Positions 26,905 to 37,890 of a stretch of 64,000 bases of DNA are shown piece after piece. The first letter of the stretch is position 1; each line of letters starts with the position of its first letter. Origin of the DNA: Diaphorobacter aerolatus. Lineage in GTDB: Bacteria; Pseudomonadota; Gammaproteobacteria; Burkholderiales; Burkholderiaceae_C. The notes under the pieces were generated by a model. That model ran no database searches and was not told the origin of the DNA. It saw only the letters and a program-made list of their open reading frames with translations. The stretch covers positions 1,178,001 to 1,242,000 of the forward strand of contig NZ_CP060783.1 of assembly GCF_014489535.1 (NCBI RefSeq). Reading direction: 5' to 3'. The translations under genes were made by a program, and so were the position numbers.

Positions 26905-29900
26905 ATGACAGGGTTACCAGCAGCGCGTCAGACGGACATGACTTTAAAAGGCGGACCGATCACGCAAGGTTCGCGCACCGTGCTCATCGGCTCGCAGGGC
27001 GGCATTGCGTGCTCGAGCTGCCCGGGCGGCGTCAAGGTGTCGAATCCCGTCAATCCCATGCTGGGCGCGAAGGTGCAGGACGAAGAGGTCGACATCGCAT
27101 TGCCCGGGGCAATGCCTTTTGTGGTGTCCCGTGACTATTCGAGTTACCAGACTGACACGCCAGCGCCCGTGGGCTTGTTAGGCCCGGGCTGGTGGCTGCC
27201 TGCTGAAATCAGCCTGTTGCAGACGCAAGAGCTGCTCACGCTGAATGACAGCAAGGGACGCAGCATTCGTTTTGAACCACTCGCCCTGGCCAGGCCGCCT
27301 ATAGCCGCAGCGAGAATCTGTGGATCGTGCGCGGTGGTCTTGAGCGCCTCGATGAAATTCCCGAGCTTCCCATGGCGCGCCTGAACATGGCGTGGCAGGG
27401 GCTGCATGTCGATGACCGCCGCAACAGCAGCCTGTTCTTCGTTGCCAACCATGCGCTGGGTCCCTGGTGGATTCTGGGTGCGCAGCCGCCACAGGGAGAG
27501 GTTACCGGCAAGCGCTTGTTCCTGCTGGGCATGAACGACCGTTTTGGTCGCACGCTGCGGTATGGACGCAACGGCGACGGTGTGGTGACCGTGGTGGAGG
27601 ACGGCACGGGTCGCCGATACCGCATGGAACACAAACACTTCCCGCTGATCGCCAACGCAGGCGTGCAAGGCTGGGGAGAGGACAGCGGAACACGTCTTGC
27701 CGCCGTCTATCTCACACACGACCCGCATTGGCCAGAACCTCTTACAGAGCCATTGGTTCGATACGAATACAGCGCACGCGGTGAACTCATGGCCGTCTAC
27801 GGCCGCGACGGCCGCCTGCAACGCCGCTTTCAATACCATCCCCAATGGCCCGGCCGCATGACGGGACTGGTCTATGCAGGCCGTCCGGAAATCACATACA
27901 GCTATAACGAACAGGGCAAGGTGGTCGAACTGGCCAAACAGGGCGCCCTGTCATACCGCTTTGAATATGCCAAGGATTCCACGAAGACAATCGACAGTCT
28001 TGGCCGGGAGACGGTCTACCATTTTGAAGGTGAGGCGGGACTGCGCCGGGTGGTGAAGGTGCAGCACCCTGATGGCAGTATCACGCAAAGCCGTTTTGAT
28101 CCGAGCGGACGGCAGACATCCAGCATAGACGCGCTAGGTCGAGAGACGCAATACGAGCTCGATGTAGCCACCGGGGCGCTGCTGTCCATCACGCCACCCG
28201 ACGGGCTGCAAAGCCGCTTCAGCTACAACGCGCAGGGGCAGATCGACGAAAGTACCCGCCCCAACGGTGCGAGTGACCGGTACGTCTATGAAGCGATGGG
28301 CCGTCTTGCCAGTGTCACCGACTCACTGGAACACGTCACCCAATACCTGTATTCTGACAACGTCAGCGAACAACCGAATGCCATCATTGATGCGCGTGGT
28401 GGCAAGAAATTCTTCGGCTGGAACGGCGCGGGCCAACTCACCAGCTATACCGACTGCTCCGGCAGTATTACCCGTTACCGGTATGACCATTGGGGCCAGC
28501 TTACCGGCACGCTTGGAGAGGAAAACACCTCGACGAGAAATGAATATGACGCTCGGGGCTGGCTCATAGCGAGCACCAACGCGCTGAACCAAACCACCCG
28601 CTATGCGTACAACGAAGCAGGCGATCTCGCCCGCATCACCGCGCCCGATGGCAACGTCGTGCAGTTCGAGCGCGACGTCCAGGGCCAGCCCAGGGCCTAT
28701 CACTACGGCGGCTACACCCAGCGGTTCGACTACGACGATGCGGGACGCATGGTGCGCCTGACCAACGAAAACGGCGCACACACCACGTTTGAATACGACG
28801 TGATGGACCGGCTGACCAAACAAGTCAACTTCGACGGCCGCACGCAGCACTACCAGTTCAATGCCGTGGGGGACCTTCTTCGAAGCGATGACGAGGGACT
28901 CGTCAGCCGCTACCACTACGACAAGGGCGGCAGGCTGCTCAAGCGCCAGATGGGCGAGAGCGATCAGGCTCCCGCGGAGCACTTCAGCTACACACAAGAC
29001 GGCCAGCTCGCGAAGGCATGGCACGTGACCGAGCTGGGCGGCAACACCATCACTGCAGGGTTCGAGCGCGACATGCTAGGCCGCATCATCCGCGAGACCC
29101 AGAGCATCGTCGGCCCCTATGGAAGCGACGTTTGGCAGCACAGTGTAGACTTTCATTTCAACGAGCTTGGCATCGAAACAAAGACCTTCTACACGGGCTT
29201 GCCCGCCATCGAATGGCAGACCTACGGCCCAGGCCACCTGCACGGCATGGTGCTCGATGGCCGCAGCGTGATCGACTTCGAGCGCGACAAGCTGCACCGG
29301 GAGACCCAGCGCCGGTTCGGCCCCACGCAGACCACGCGCAGCTACGACGCACTCTCGCGCCTGTCGCACCTGCACACCCACAGCCCGCTCATCGCAGAAG
29401 AGGGGAGCCCATCCACGCTCCAGCGCCAACACCACTACGACGCAGCCGGCCAGCTCACCCGCATCGAAACCCCCAGGGGCCCGCACGAATACGGCTACGA
29501 CAAGGCAGGACGCCTGATTGCGGCGAGCCAGCCAGGTCTCGCGATGCAGCACTACCGGTTCGACCCCGCTGGCAACCGCCTGTTCGAGAACGCCCGGATC
29601 ACCACAGGCCCTGAGCACTGGGAGGAGACCGTGCGCCAGCACATGGGGACAAGCGCTTCAACCCGCTGGGCGAGAACGCCGCCAAGGACAATCACAGCAC
29701 GGCAGCGAAGTGGATGGACAACCGCATCACCGACGACGGCGAGTTCCACTACGAATACGACGCCTGGGCAACCTCAGGCGCAAGCACAAGGCCGAAGGCA
29801 ACGAGCAGCACCACTATCACTACGACAGCAACCACCGGCTCATCCGCTTCGAGATGGAGTGCGACACCGCCGTGCGCGGCGCGAACTACCACTACGACCC

Positions 29901-31103
29901 GTTCGGCAGGCGCGTGGTCAAGCAGGTGCAGCAAGGCGATGCCGAGGGGAACCTGCAAGGGCCCGTGCAGACGACGTTCTTCGGCTGGGACGGGGACAGA
30001 TTAGTCCTCACGGAAAAGGACAACCGGCAGATTCACACGATCTACGAGCCCGGCAGCTTTGTGCCGATGATCCGCGTGGAGGGAGAAAAACAGCCCCCAA
30101 TGCGTTCTCTTGCACAGAAACTGCAAGAAGTGCAAGGTATTCGCTTGGATAGAGAGACTCAATCTGTGCTTACCTTGCTGGAACGGGAGCTTCGGCATGA
30201 CAAACTTAGTGCATTTTCAATTGAGTGGATGCGAACCTTGCAAATTTCGCCTGAGTCTTTGATGAGTATGTTGGAGACAGAGTTCTCTATTCAGGAAAAA
30301 CGATTGGATTTGTATCTGTGTGATCATTTGGGAGCACCAATCTCAATAATCAATACTGAAGGGCTAATCGACTGGAGCGTTCAAATAGATCCGTGGGGGA
30401 AAGCTATTGAGGGCCGAATTGAAAACGACGATCAGCCCATAAAACTCCCGGGTCAATTTTACGATGCTGAATCAAGCCTAATCTACAATCGACATCGCTA
30501 TTATCACTCAGAATTATCAAAATATTTGGAGCAAGATCCGATGGGATTGAGTGGGGGCTTAAACCCTTACTCTTATGCTTTTAATTCACCACTTAATTTC
30601 ATTGATCCAACTGGCTTGCAAGTCCCTGTGCCATTACCTCCAATTCCAGTTCCTGGTGTCCCAAATCCATCTTTAGATGCACAAAGGGAATTAGCGGATA
30701 GATTAAGTCGGAAATATAGAAAAAATGATGATGAGGGGAAAACATATCAGACATACACTCGTCGTCACACATTACAAGGTCTGTGCTATTCTGGTCGAAC
30801 ATCGGGCTATGACTCACCCGAAAAAAATGTGGAAGAAAGAGGAAAGCAACAAACCGATCTAAATGAAGAAGGCTTTCTGCCCCGGAGCTGGATAGATCTT
30901 CATCTGATTCCAATGCCATACGTGGTCGTGAACAGCAAATGATTGAAATGAATGGAGGTGCTAGAAGGAGTGGTGGGAGCTCCAGAAATGAGATCAATGG
31001 CATTCGTCCATTAAATCCCAATAAATACTTTGTGTATATACCGGCAGCTAATGCCGCTTTCGGAGGGCCTCCGATCCCCGGCGGAAAATGCAGGGCGCAA
31101 TAA
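26905..31103 (+). CDS. PAAR-containing Rhs toxin (four frameshifts)
   Basis: Restored length about 1400 residues. The N-terminus is the PAAR-like cap (MTGLPAARQTDMTLKGGP, TVLIGSQGG, CSSCPGG) that sits on VgrG, then DIALPGAMPFVVSRDYSSY. The middle is a long array of YD repeats forming the Rhs cocoon. The core ends in LNPYSYAF and NFIDPTGL, the usual self-cleavage site. The tip is about 160 residues, encoded by AT-rich DNA, with CYSGRTSGYDSPEKNVEERG and AIRGREQQMIEMNGGARRSGG; it is the toxin. Breaks at about 27287, 29645, 29766 and 30880 all lie in G or C runs. An immunity gene follows 15 bases later. Confidence 0.9.
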
Positions 31104-31117
31104 ATAGGAGTAAAAAT

Positions 31118-31566
31118 ATGCTTTCCGATCAAGATTATCAAAAGTTAAAAATTTTCATAGATGTTTTTTTTGAATGGTATACCCCAAAGTATCCAACAAC
31201 GCCCGACGGCACACCCTCTCAATTTTTGGAAAAAATCGAAAAAGAATCATTAGCAAATGCGAAAAAAGGCATGCTGATGTCTCTAAATGACTCGATTGAA
31301 TGGACTTCTAAATGGACTTCAGAAGAAGTTGCCGAGGCTGATGCAAGGATGGAGCTTGCGGGAACATTCACTTTAAGTGAGGTGCGGAGGCAATATTCAA
31401 AAAAATTCATTCAAATACTCCGTCGCGGAAAAATAATATCACAATCCGAATATTATTTAGTAAAGGGTATTGCGGATGGGGAGGTATAGAGTCTGGTCAT
31501 TCGGAGTTAAAAAAACTCCGTTCTATGATTGATGATTTTGAATTTCAGAATCACAAGCAAAAATAA
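31118..31566 (+). CDS. Probable immunity protein for the first Rhs tip (one frameshift)
   Basis: ATG 31118 has an AGGAG site. The frame first stops at 31489 but one added G in the GGGG run at about 31476 extends it to 149 residues (SGHSELKKLRSMIDDFEF at the end). It is soluble, acidic and encoded in AT-rich DNA directly after the toxin tip, the normal place for a cognate immunity gene. No immunity family is recognised. Confidence 0.65.
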
Positions 31567-31650
31567 GAGCTGCACTACACAGTTATCCCTGTACAATCTG
31601 CAAATCCCGGGTGCGCCAAACAAACTGAACTGTTCAAGAAACGCATTTAG

Positions 31651-31681
31651 AGCGTGTTATGAACTCACGCTCGAAGCAAGC
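31651..31681 (+). repeat. IS end remnant, copy 1
   Basis: A 31-base segment beginning AGCGTGTTATGAACTCA recurs at 33167-33197 with a few mismatches. The second copy forms the end of an IS5-family fragment, so this isolated copy is a leftover terminal repeat. Confidence 0.6.
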
Positions 31682-31807
31682 CGGGCACCTCTCATAACCA
31701 CCGAATTTCGCGAGTTAGGTAGCGCAAAGCGTGATTGAGAGGCGTAAATTGCCAACTGGAGTGCAGTTTCGGACGATTTGAGGCGTTTTAGTCCTTAAAT
31801 CCCGCGC

Positions 31808-32326
31808 TTATGCAGCCTGCGGACGCGCCTGTATCTTTGAGGGCTTCGATTTGAAGAAGGGATCAATCCCGTTTTCAAGGAATGAAGCCAGACGCTTGAG
31901 GTTGTAGCAGGCCGCCATCAGCGTCATGACCGTGCCGGCTCTGACCTGTCCGATCGTGCGCACGAACTTGCCGCCCATGTGGCGAATGCCTGCAAACACG
32001 TGTTCTACCTTCGCGCGGGTTTTCGCAATTCGATGGTTGCGCCGCTTTTGGCAATCACTCAAGGGCTTGCCTGCCCGGGCTTTGCGCTGCATGCCGTCGT
32101 TGAAGCCCAGTGCAGCCAGCATTTCACGGCGCTGTGCACTGGTGTAAGCCTTGTCGGCATTCACGTCTTTGCCGGTGTTTCGCAGATCCAGTACCTCATC
32201 GAAGTGATGCCCGTCGTGCTCACTGGCCGTGCCCGTAGCAACGCCCCGGATGAAGCCGTGTTTGTGATCGACGCTCACGCTGAGCTTGTAGCCAAAGTAG
32301 CTTTTGTCATGTTTCCTCGTGTGGGT
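31808..32326 (-). pseudogene. IS5-family transposase, C-terminal fragment
   Basis: Reading leftward, the fragment starts in [19 protein letters not shown], passes the second catalytic Asp region (NADKAYTS) and contains the catalytic Glu in RIAKTRAKVEHVFAGIRHMGG, ending PSKIQARPQAA. That is the C-terminal half of an IS5-group DDE transposase. The N-terminal half is missing and the break point is fused to the tail of an rhs gene at about 32327. It cannot transpose. Confidence 0.85.
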
Positions 32327-32327
32327 G

Positions 32328-32777
32328 CGGTTCGTGAGTCAGGATCCCATTGGATTATTTGGTGGAAATATTTTTTATCAATACGCGCCAAATCCACTTG
32401 ATTGGATTGATCCACTAGGGTTGTCGCCTTTCGGATCAGGGAAGGGGACCCATACTGCTCGGGTTACTGTACAGAAAGCGAACGGCACTTCAAAGCCATG
32501 TGGCGTATTTCAGAGCGGCAACATGACGCCAGATGAAAAAGCATTGGGATTTCCGAAGAATAGTCTGGCTACCCATACGGAGGCTCGGGCAACTTCTCAA
32601 GTTCCACTGGAAGTTGGAGATCATATGATCATCGATGGCCAGTATCCTCCATGTCCATCTTGCAAAGGAAAAATGAATGCACGCGCAGCACAGACAGGCG
32701 CAACAATCCAATATAATTGGCCAGAGAACGGGCAACAAAAAACGTGGATAGCTAACCCTCCTAAAGGATGTAAATAA
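32328..32777 (+). CDS. Orphan Rhs tip with deaminase-like toxin domain
   Basis: The fragment begins inside the end of an Rhs core ([14 protein letters not shown], then [12 protein letters not shown]) directly at the transposase junction, so it has no start codon of its own. After DPLGL comes a toxin of about 115 residues with THTEARA and, 25 residues later, [12 protein letters not shown] His/Glu motif followed by PCxxC is the zinc-binding signature of the cytidine-deaminase fold found in polymorphic toxins, which deaminate nucleic acid or nucleotides. Which toxin-deaminase family it belongs to I cannot say. It is probably a silent tip cassette that could recombine into an active rhs gene. Confidence 0.7.
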   Translation, partial: RFVSQDPIGLFGGNIFYQYAPNPLDWIDPLGLSPFGSGKGTHTARVTVQKANGTSKPCGVFQSGNMTPDEKALGFPKNSLATHTEARATSQVPLEVGDHMIIDGQYPPCPSCKGKMNARAAQTGATIQYNWPENGQQKTWIANPPKGCK

Positions 32778-32778
32778 A

Positions 32779-33162
32779 ATGAAATTCGAATTTTCTGCAA
32801 ATGAGGTAAACTATTCATTTGAAAACGGCATTCACACTCTTGGACTAGCGGATGATAAAAATGAGCCAAAAGATTATATAATTCTTCAGAGATCAATTGA
32901 AATTGAGGAGAAAGACCGCGAACTAGGTCAAGATACGTATTACATTGAAATTTGCGCTGATGGGGTTGCTGGATATGGAGGAATAAAGTCTGTTTTGCTC
33001 AGTGCCAACACGCTAAAAATAGAAATCGGAGAAAATGCAATATGGAGAGGAGATTTGTTATTGATAGAGATTAATATACAAGTCGCGAAGAACTTCAAGG
33101 GTTTGCGGGACGGACTCTCGGCGATATTTTTAGGCACAAATACAATGCTAATGTTTGACTAG
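32779..33162 (+). CDS. Imm10-like immunity protein
   Basis: A 127-residue protein starting one base after the deaminase tip stop. The pattern FADD/LADDKNEPKDYIILQR, then DRELGQDTYYIE and GYGGIKSVLLSANTLKI, matches the Imm10 immunity family, which accompanies several toxins including deaminases. It is AT-rich and intact, so immunity is likely retained even though the tip is displaced. Confidence 0.7.
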   Translation: MKFEFSANEVNYSFENGIHTLGLADDKNEPKDYIILQRSIEIEEKDRELGQDTYYIEICADGVAGYGGIKSVLLSANTLKIEIGENAIWRGDLLLIEINIQVAKNFKGLRDGLSAIFLGTNTMLMFD

Positions 33163-33166
33163 ATAA

Positions 33167-33790
33167 AGCGTGTTATGAACTCATTCTCGAAGCAAGTCAG
33201 GGCAACGCGTTGGGCAGCATGAGTAGAGCAAGAATCAGGAAGTACAGCCCAGCGAGTACTTGCGGTAGCCGTTCGTAGTCTCGGCTCAGGCGGCGAAACC
33301 GGGCGAGCCATCCAAAGCTACGCTCCACCCAGCGGCGGGGCAGCAGCACAAAGCCCTTCCTAGCCTCGGCAGCTTGATGATCCTAAGATCAATGCCTTGT
33401 TTTGCGGCCTGGTTTTTGGCGTCTTCGCCGGTATAGCCTTGATCTGCCCAAGCCATCTCAACGCTTTGACCCGTGACCTCCTGCAGCGTCGCGCACAACT
33501 GCTGCACTAGCGCCCGCTCCTGCTTGTTGGCTGGCGTGACATGCACAAAGCCAGCAAGTGCCCCAGCGTATCTACCGCCATGTGCTACTTGGAGCCATTG
33601 CGTCGCTTGTAGCCGTCATACCCGGCACGCGTGCCACTCTCGCAACTCGACTGCAGCGTTCGCCCATCCAGCACCACCGCACTGGGCTGTCCCTGGCGCC
33701 CCTGCGCCACTCGAATGATTGAACGCAGATCGTTGACCATGGCCTCAAAGCATCCAGCGGCGCGTTTGTTGATACACCGCCGATGACCGC
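33167..33790 (-). pseudogene. IS5-family (IS427-like) transposase fragment
   Basis: Minus-strand pieces in several frames give, in order, MVNDLRSIIRVAQGRQGQ, VVLDGRTLQSSCESG, HVTPANKQERALVQQLC, the DQGYTGEDA motif and [20 protein letters not shown] with the catalytic Glu, ending [13 protein letters not shown]. This is the C-terminal two thirds of the two-frame transposase of IS427-like elements. The left end at 33167 matches the isolated repeat at 31651. The right side is lost at the junction with the second rhs gene. Confidence 0.8.
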
Positions 33791-36430
33791 GGAAATCGCA
33801 TCAGCACCACGGATCCGCTGAATCGAACCACCTTCACCCAATACGATGATCGAGGCCTTCCCATCTCGTCTACGGACGCCGCCGGACGAAGCAAGTTCCT
33901 TCACTGGGACGCGGCAGCACAACTGATCGCTTACACAGATTGCTCAGGCAATACCAACCGCTACACCTACGACGCACTGGGTCACTTGAGCACGAGCACT
34001 GATGCACTTGGACAAGTGACCAGGTACCGCAACGACAGGCTGGGACGGCTCAACGAAGTCATTGAACCTACTGGAGCCACCCATCACTACGAATGGGACG
34101 GTGAAGGCCGTTTGCTGGTCTATACCGATCCAAGAGGCGGCACAACCCGCTATCGTTACGACGGATCTGGACAACCCGCCCAGCGCACTGATGCGCGTGG
34201 AGGAGTTCTGCTCTACCACTACGATCAGGCAGAGCGCTTGATCGTTCTGCAAAACGAGAATGGTGCCCGAACCCGCTTCTTCTACGATGCAGGCGATAGG
34301 CTCACCGATGAAATTGGCTTTGACGGACGCCATCAGCGCTACATCTACAACGCTGCAAGCGAACTCACCCATGTCATTGAAGCGGGCGGCACGCAAGCAG
34401 GTCCCGGCAAGATCACGCATCTTGAGCGCGATGTACTTGGTCAACTGACAGGCAAGCGGGCGTACAGTGAAAGCGCTCAAGACACAAGTACAGCCAACTA
34501 TACGTACGATCCCCTGGGCCGTCTCATTGCGGCGACCAACCCAGCAGCCCGTATCAGCTATCTCTACGATCCGGTCGGCCAGATTCTGGAAGAAATCCAG
34601 GCCCTGCATCCCACTCCCGAGCAGGTGAAAGAAGGGGCAAACGCAGGCACGGAACGCAAGATTGCCCATTCCTATGACGAATTGGGGAACCGCAATCGCA
34701 CCACGCTGCCTGACGGCCGGGCACTTGATTGGCTGCACTACGGATCGGGCCATCTGCATCAGATCGGCCTCACGGCGGCAGATGAGACATCCCACGCAGA
34801 TGGAGCACGCCAGATCATCACCGACATCGAACGCGACAAGCTGCATCGTGAAACCCAGCGCAGCCAAGGAGCGCTCACCAGCCGCTACGCATATGACCCT
34901 TCGGGCGGTTGATCAGGCATCGGGCAGACACACACGCGTCGAGTGCATTCGCCGAGAACCGACGGAACCAAACGCAGGCTGTACTTGAGCGCGCCTACGT
35001 CTACGATGCGACGGGCCAGTTGATCACCAAGGCAGACACTCTGCGCGGGCGCCAGGACTACCGCTACGATCCGGTGGGACGTATCCTTGCAGCGCTGCCT
35101 ACACAAGTCAGCAAGCTGCGTGAAGAACTGTTTGCATTTGATCCTGCGGGCAACCTTCTTGATGATCATGTGTCTTCCCAAAGACACTACCGGAGCAACC
35201 GGGCTTATCAGTCGTCGGCGACAACCGCCTGCGTTTCTATCAAGACCTGCACTATGAATACGACGTGCATGGCAATGTCATCAAGCGCACCAAAGGCAAC
35301 CAAAGCGGCGGCAACGCCAGCGTCACGGAACTGCACTGGAACGCCGATCACCAACTGACCGAATCACGCACTACGCGCCATGGCCTAACGCAAAGCGTCC
35401 GCTACGCCTATGACGCGTTGGGTCGCAGGGTGAGCAAGACGGACGCATTTGGCACGACGCAGTTCTTGTGGGATGGTGATCTGATGGTGCACAGCCAGCG
35501 GGGAGTCAGAGCCAATCTGTTCATCTATGAACCTGGCAGTTTTGTTCCGCTGGCCACGGTTCAGGGAACCGGACAAAAAGCGCACACCTACTGGTATCAA
35601 TGCGACCAGATTGGCGCTCCGCAGGAACTGACTGACGCACATGGGCGGATAGTCTGGGCGGCCGACTACAAGGTCTGGGGTGAATCGAAAATACGGGAGA
35701 TCACGCAACGCACTGGCACGGATGGCATGGCAGCCAAGCCTTACGGCGGGATTGTTGATTGGTATGCCCAATCGCAGAACGCCTCGAAGGCCAAAACTGA
35801 AGAGCCGTTCCGCATTGATCAACCGTTCCGGTTTCAGGGGCAGCAGTCAGATGAAGAGACGGGTCTGCATTACAACCGGTTTAGATATTACGATCCCGGG
35901 GTTGGGAGGTTTGTCAGTCAAGATCCGATTGGGTTGCTGGGGGCAAAATTTATTTGCTTATGCCCCAAATCCGATTATGCTTACCGATCCATCAGGATTG
36001 GATTACCGTACAACGTTTTGGAATGCGGTTAACTGGGGCAATCAGATAGTAGGTTTCAGGTTCATCATATTATTCCTCGGGCTATTTATGACAAACACTC
36101 AAGTTTGATGAATTGTGCCGGGTTGGCAAGGATGAGCCTGACAATTTAATAGGTTTACCCAAAAAAGCAGAATACTTAGGAATTAGGACTGGAAGGTACT
36201 TTGGATCGGCCTTACACTTCACGAGCCACGGAAACTACTCATTAAGTGTTGATAACGCGTTGGGGGCGATTTCTCGATTGCCTTGCGCTGCGAGAAAAGG
36301 AGCTGTCAAAGCACTTCAAGAAACGCTGAGAGAAGCGTTGCGCCAAAAAGGGAACCCAGTTGTCAACAGTGAAGGGCTACAACCTCGATGTGGGATGATG
36401 TTATTGCAAAAAGGAGATGAAATTGGATAA
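33788..36430 (+). pseudogene. 5'-truncated rhs gene with AHH/HNH-like tip
   Basis: The rhs reading frame starts at the IS junction (GNRISTTDPLNRTTFTQYDD) without PAAR or start codon. YD repeats continue to RFVSQDPIG and PNPIMLTDPSGL, followed by a tip with VHHIIPRAIYDKHSS, then KDEPDNLIGLPKKAEYLG and a His-containing ALHFTSHGNYS. This resembles AHH-type HNH nuclease toxins. Six bases are missing: one each at about 34906 (GGG), 35178 (CCC), 36055 (TTT) and 36131 (AA), and two in the G run at about 35940. The break at 35178 can be checked against a second intact copy at 37082. The truncation itself is real. Confidence 0.75.
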
Positions 36431-36925
36431 CTATGTTGAATCAAGTAATGCGGCCTTTGAAAATTTGTTGAAAATAGTTAATTCAGATGATTTTATGAGA
36501 GGTTTGACTGGATCATTTGAAAATATTGAGGTTACAACTGATATTGACATGGCAGTATATTGGTCTACTGATCAAGACGCCCAAGACGATCAGACAGGGA
36601 TTTTATATTGGACCGAACTTTTGGAATATAATACAAGCATTTATCATACTACAGAGGTGAAGAATAGCCTTCCAGATCAGGGGTTTCTTTGACGAAACAT
36701 CTATCAACTCTCGGAGTTGAATTATCCCAGAATATTATTTCAAAAAAACAGGTCGCACTTCTGCCGAATGAAATAAAAGGGGTGATTAGTGAGAATTTCA
36801 ATACTTTTTTGATTGAATATTCGTATTTCAATCGTCTGCATCCCTTTAGTGAAAAATTGTTGAATATTTATATTAGCGGGGGTTTCCTTGTGGGTGGCAT
36901 GGAGAGTTTCCGCATGGAAGTATGA
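36417..36925 (+). CDS. Probable immunity protein for the second Rhs tip (one frameshift)
   Basis: ATG 36417 lies 14 bases inside the end of the nuclease-like tip, as usual for toxin-immunity pairs. The frame first stops at 36692; one added G in the GGGG run at about 36680 joins it to a second frame ending at 36925, giving 169 residues. Residues 30-60 are acidic. Family not recognised. Two separate overlapping genes are the alternative reading, with the second starting at TTG 36689. Confidence 0.6.
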
Positions 36926-37025
36926 TAGTTTATTCACCCCAGCATAATTTAGACTCATAATAAAATTCGGGCGAAATTGTCATAACGCCTCACAGCCCCG
37001 TGCCCACAGGAGGAACCCGTCAGGC

Positions 37026-37165
37026 CAAAGAACTGTTTGCATTTGATCCTGCAGGCAACCTTCTTGATGATCATGTGTCTTCCCCAAAGACACTACCGGA
37101 GCAACCGGGCTTATCAGTCGTCGGCGACAACCGCCTGCGTTTCTATCAAGACCTGCACTTTGAAT
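37026..37165 (+). repeat. Duplicated rhs fragment
   Basis: These 140 bases are nearly identical to 35126-35264 of the second rhs gene (ELFAFDPAGNLLDDHVSS to FYQDLHFEY). The copy ends in a different sequence after FEY and runs into a stop at 37181. It marks the point where another rhs 3' end and its immunity gene were joined by recombination. It contains CCCC at 37082-37085 where the first copy has CCC. Confidence 0.85.
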
Positions 37166-37178
37166 ATGGCAAAAAATC

Positions 37179-37607
37179 ATGACGCCAACACCATCAATTA
37201 TTACCGATGAAAAAATAATCAAATACAATATCAAAACGTTGGATTTTGACATCGAAGATGAGTTAAAAGCAAGAAGTATTCCATTTACTTCATGGGGAAG
37301 AATATTAGTCACGAGCGCCACTAATCAGTACACCTACAATTTTTCAGACGACGCAACAGCATCTGAAATTGAAAAAAATCTTGTGAAAAATGAAGTAATA
37401 AAAGGTCCACGTGTAATCATTGTTTGGTCAAATGCCATAAAGCCGGTTCTAAGTTCAAAAATAGAATTATTAAAAGACTATTCACTCGAAATAGTAACCG
37501 AGGATTGGGATTTCTGGATTTTTGGAGATCATTGGATTTTGGAAAAATATCACGAAGGAGAATTGATCTTAATAAATTTCGACTCGACCCTTAAGAGTTT
37601 TCTTTGA
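37179..37607 (+). CDS. Orphan immunity-like protein
   Basis: A 142-residue, AT-rich gene whose ATG overlaps the stop of the duplicated rhs fragment (ATGA). It is soluble, with strands such as GRILVTSATNQYTYNF and a Trp-rich segment EDWDFWIFGDHWI. Placement after an rhs 3' end without a toxin suggests a retained immunity gene. No family recognised. Confidence 0.55.
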   Translation: MTPTPSIITDEKIIKYNIKTLDFDIEDELKARSIPFTSWGRILVTSATNQYTYNFSDDATASEIEKNLVKNEVIKGPRVIIVWSNAIKPVLSSKIELLKDYSLEIVTEDWDFWIFGDHWILEKYHEGELILINFDSTLKSFL

Positions 37608-37890
37608 GTACTGTTAACTAAGCACGCGTTGCCTGAGCAACGGGGACGGTGCAAATCAATTCAAATCGATGTCCCGATTCCAGATGGTCAAAACGAGAGC
37701 CCCCGGCACGCCGCAGGCCACAGTAGGCCTCGAATTACGATATCACGATGATATCTGCAAAAAATCACCGTGCACGCAGGCGCGGACGACGCAGTGGTCA
37801 AAATCTTATGGGGTAGAAAACATACCAAAAGGAATCCATAACAGGTGTGCGAGGTCTAGCTGAAAGAGTTAACAAACCTCAGGGACAATA
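37608..37890. other. Toxin-tip debris, no intact gene
   Basis: About 280 bases of mixed composition lie between two immunity-like genes. One frame (37669-37863) encodes an Arg/Thr-rich peptide without a good start. The stretch probably derives from a lost rhs tip; I see nothing else in it. Confidence 0.35.

Noticed and set aside
24048..36925. Programmed ribosomal frameshifting in vgrG and rhs genes
   Set aside because: The breaks lie in plain G/C runs without slippery heptamers or pseudoknots, and the same kind of break hits housekeeping genes.
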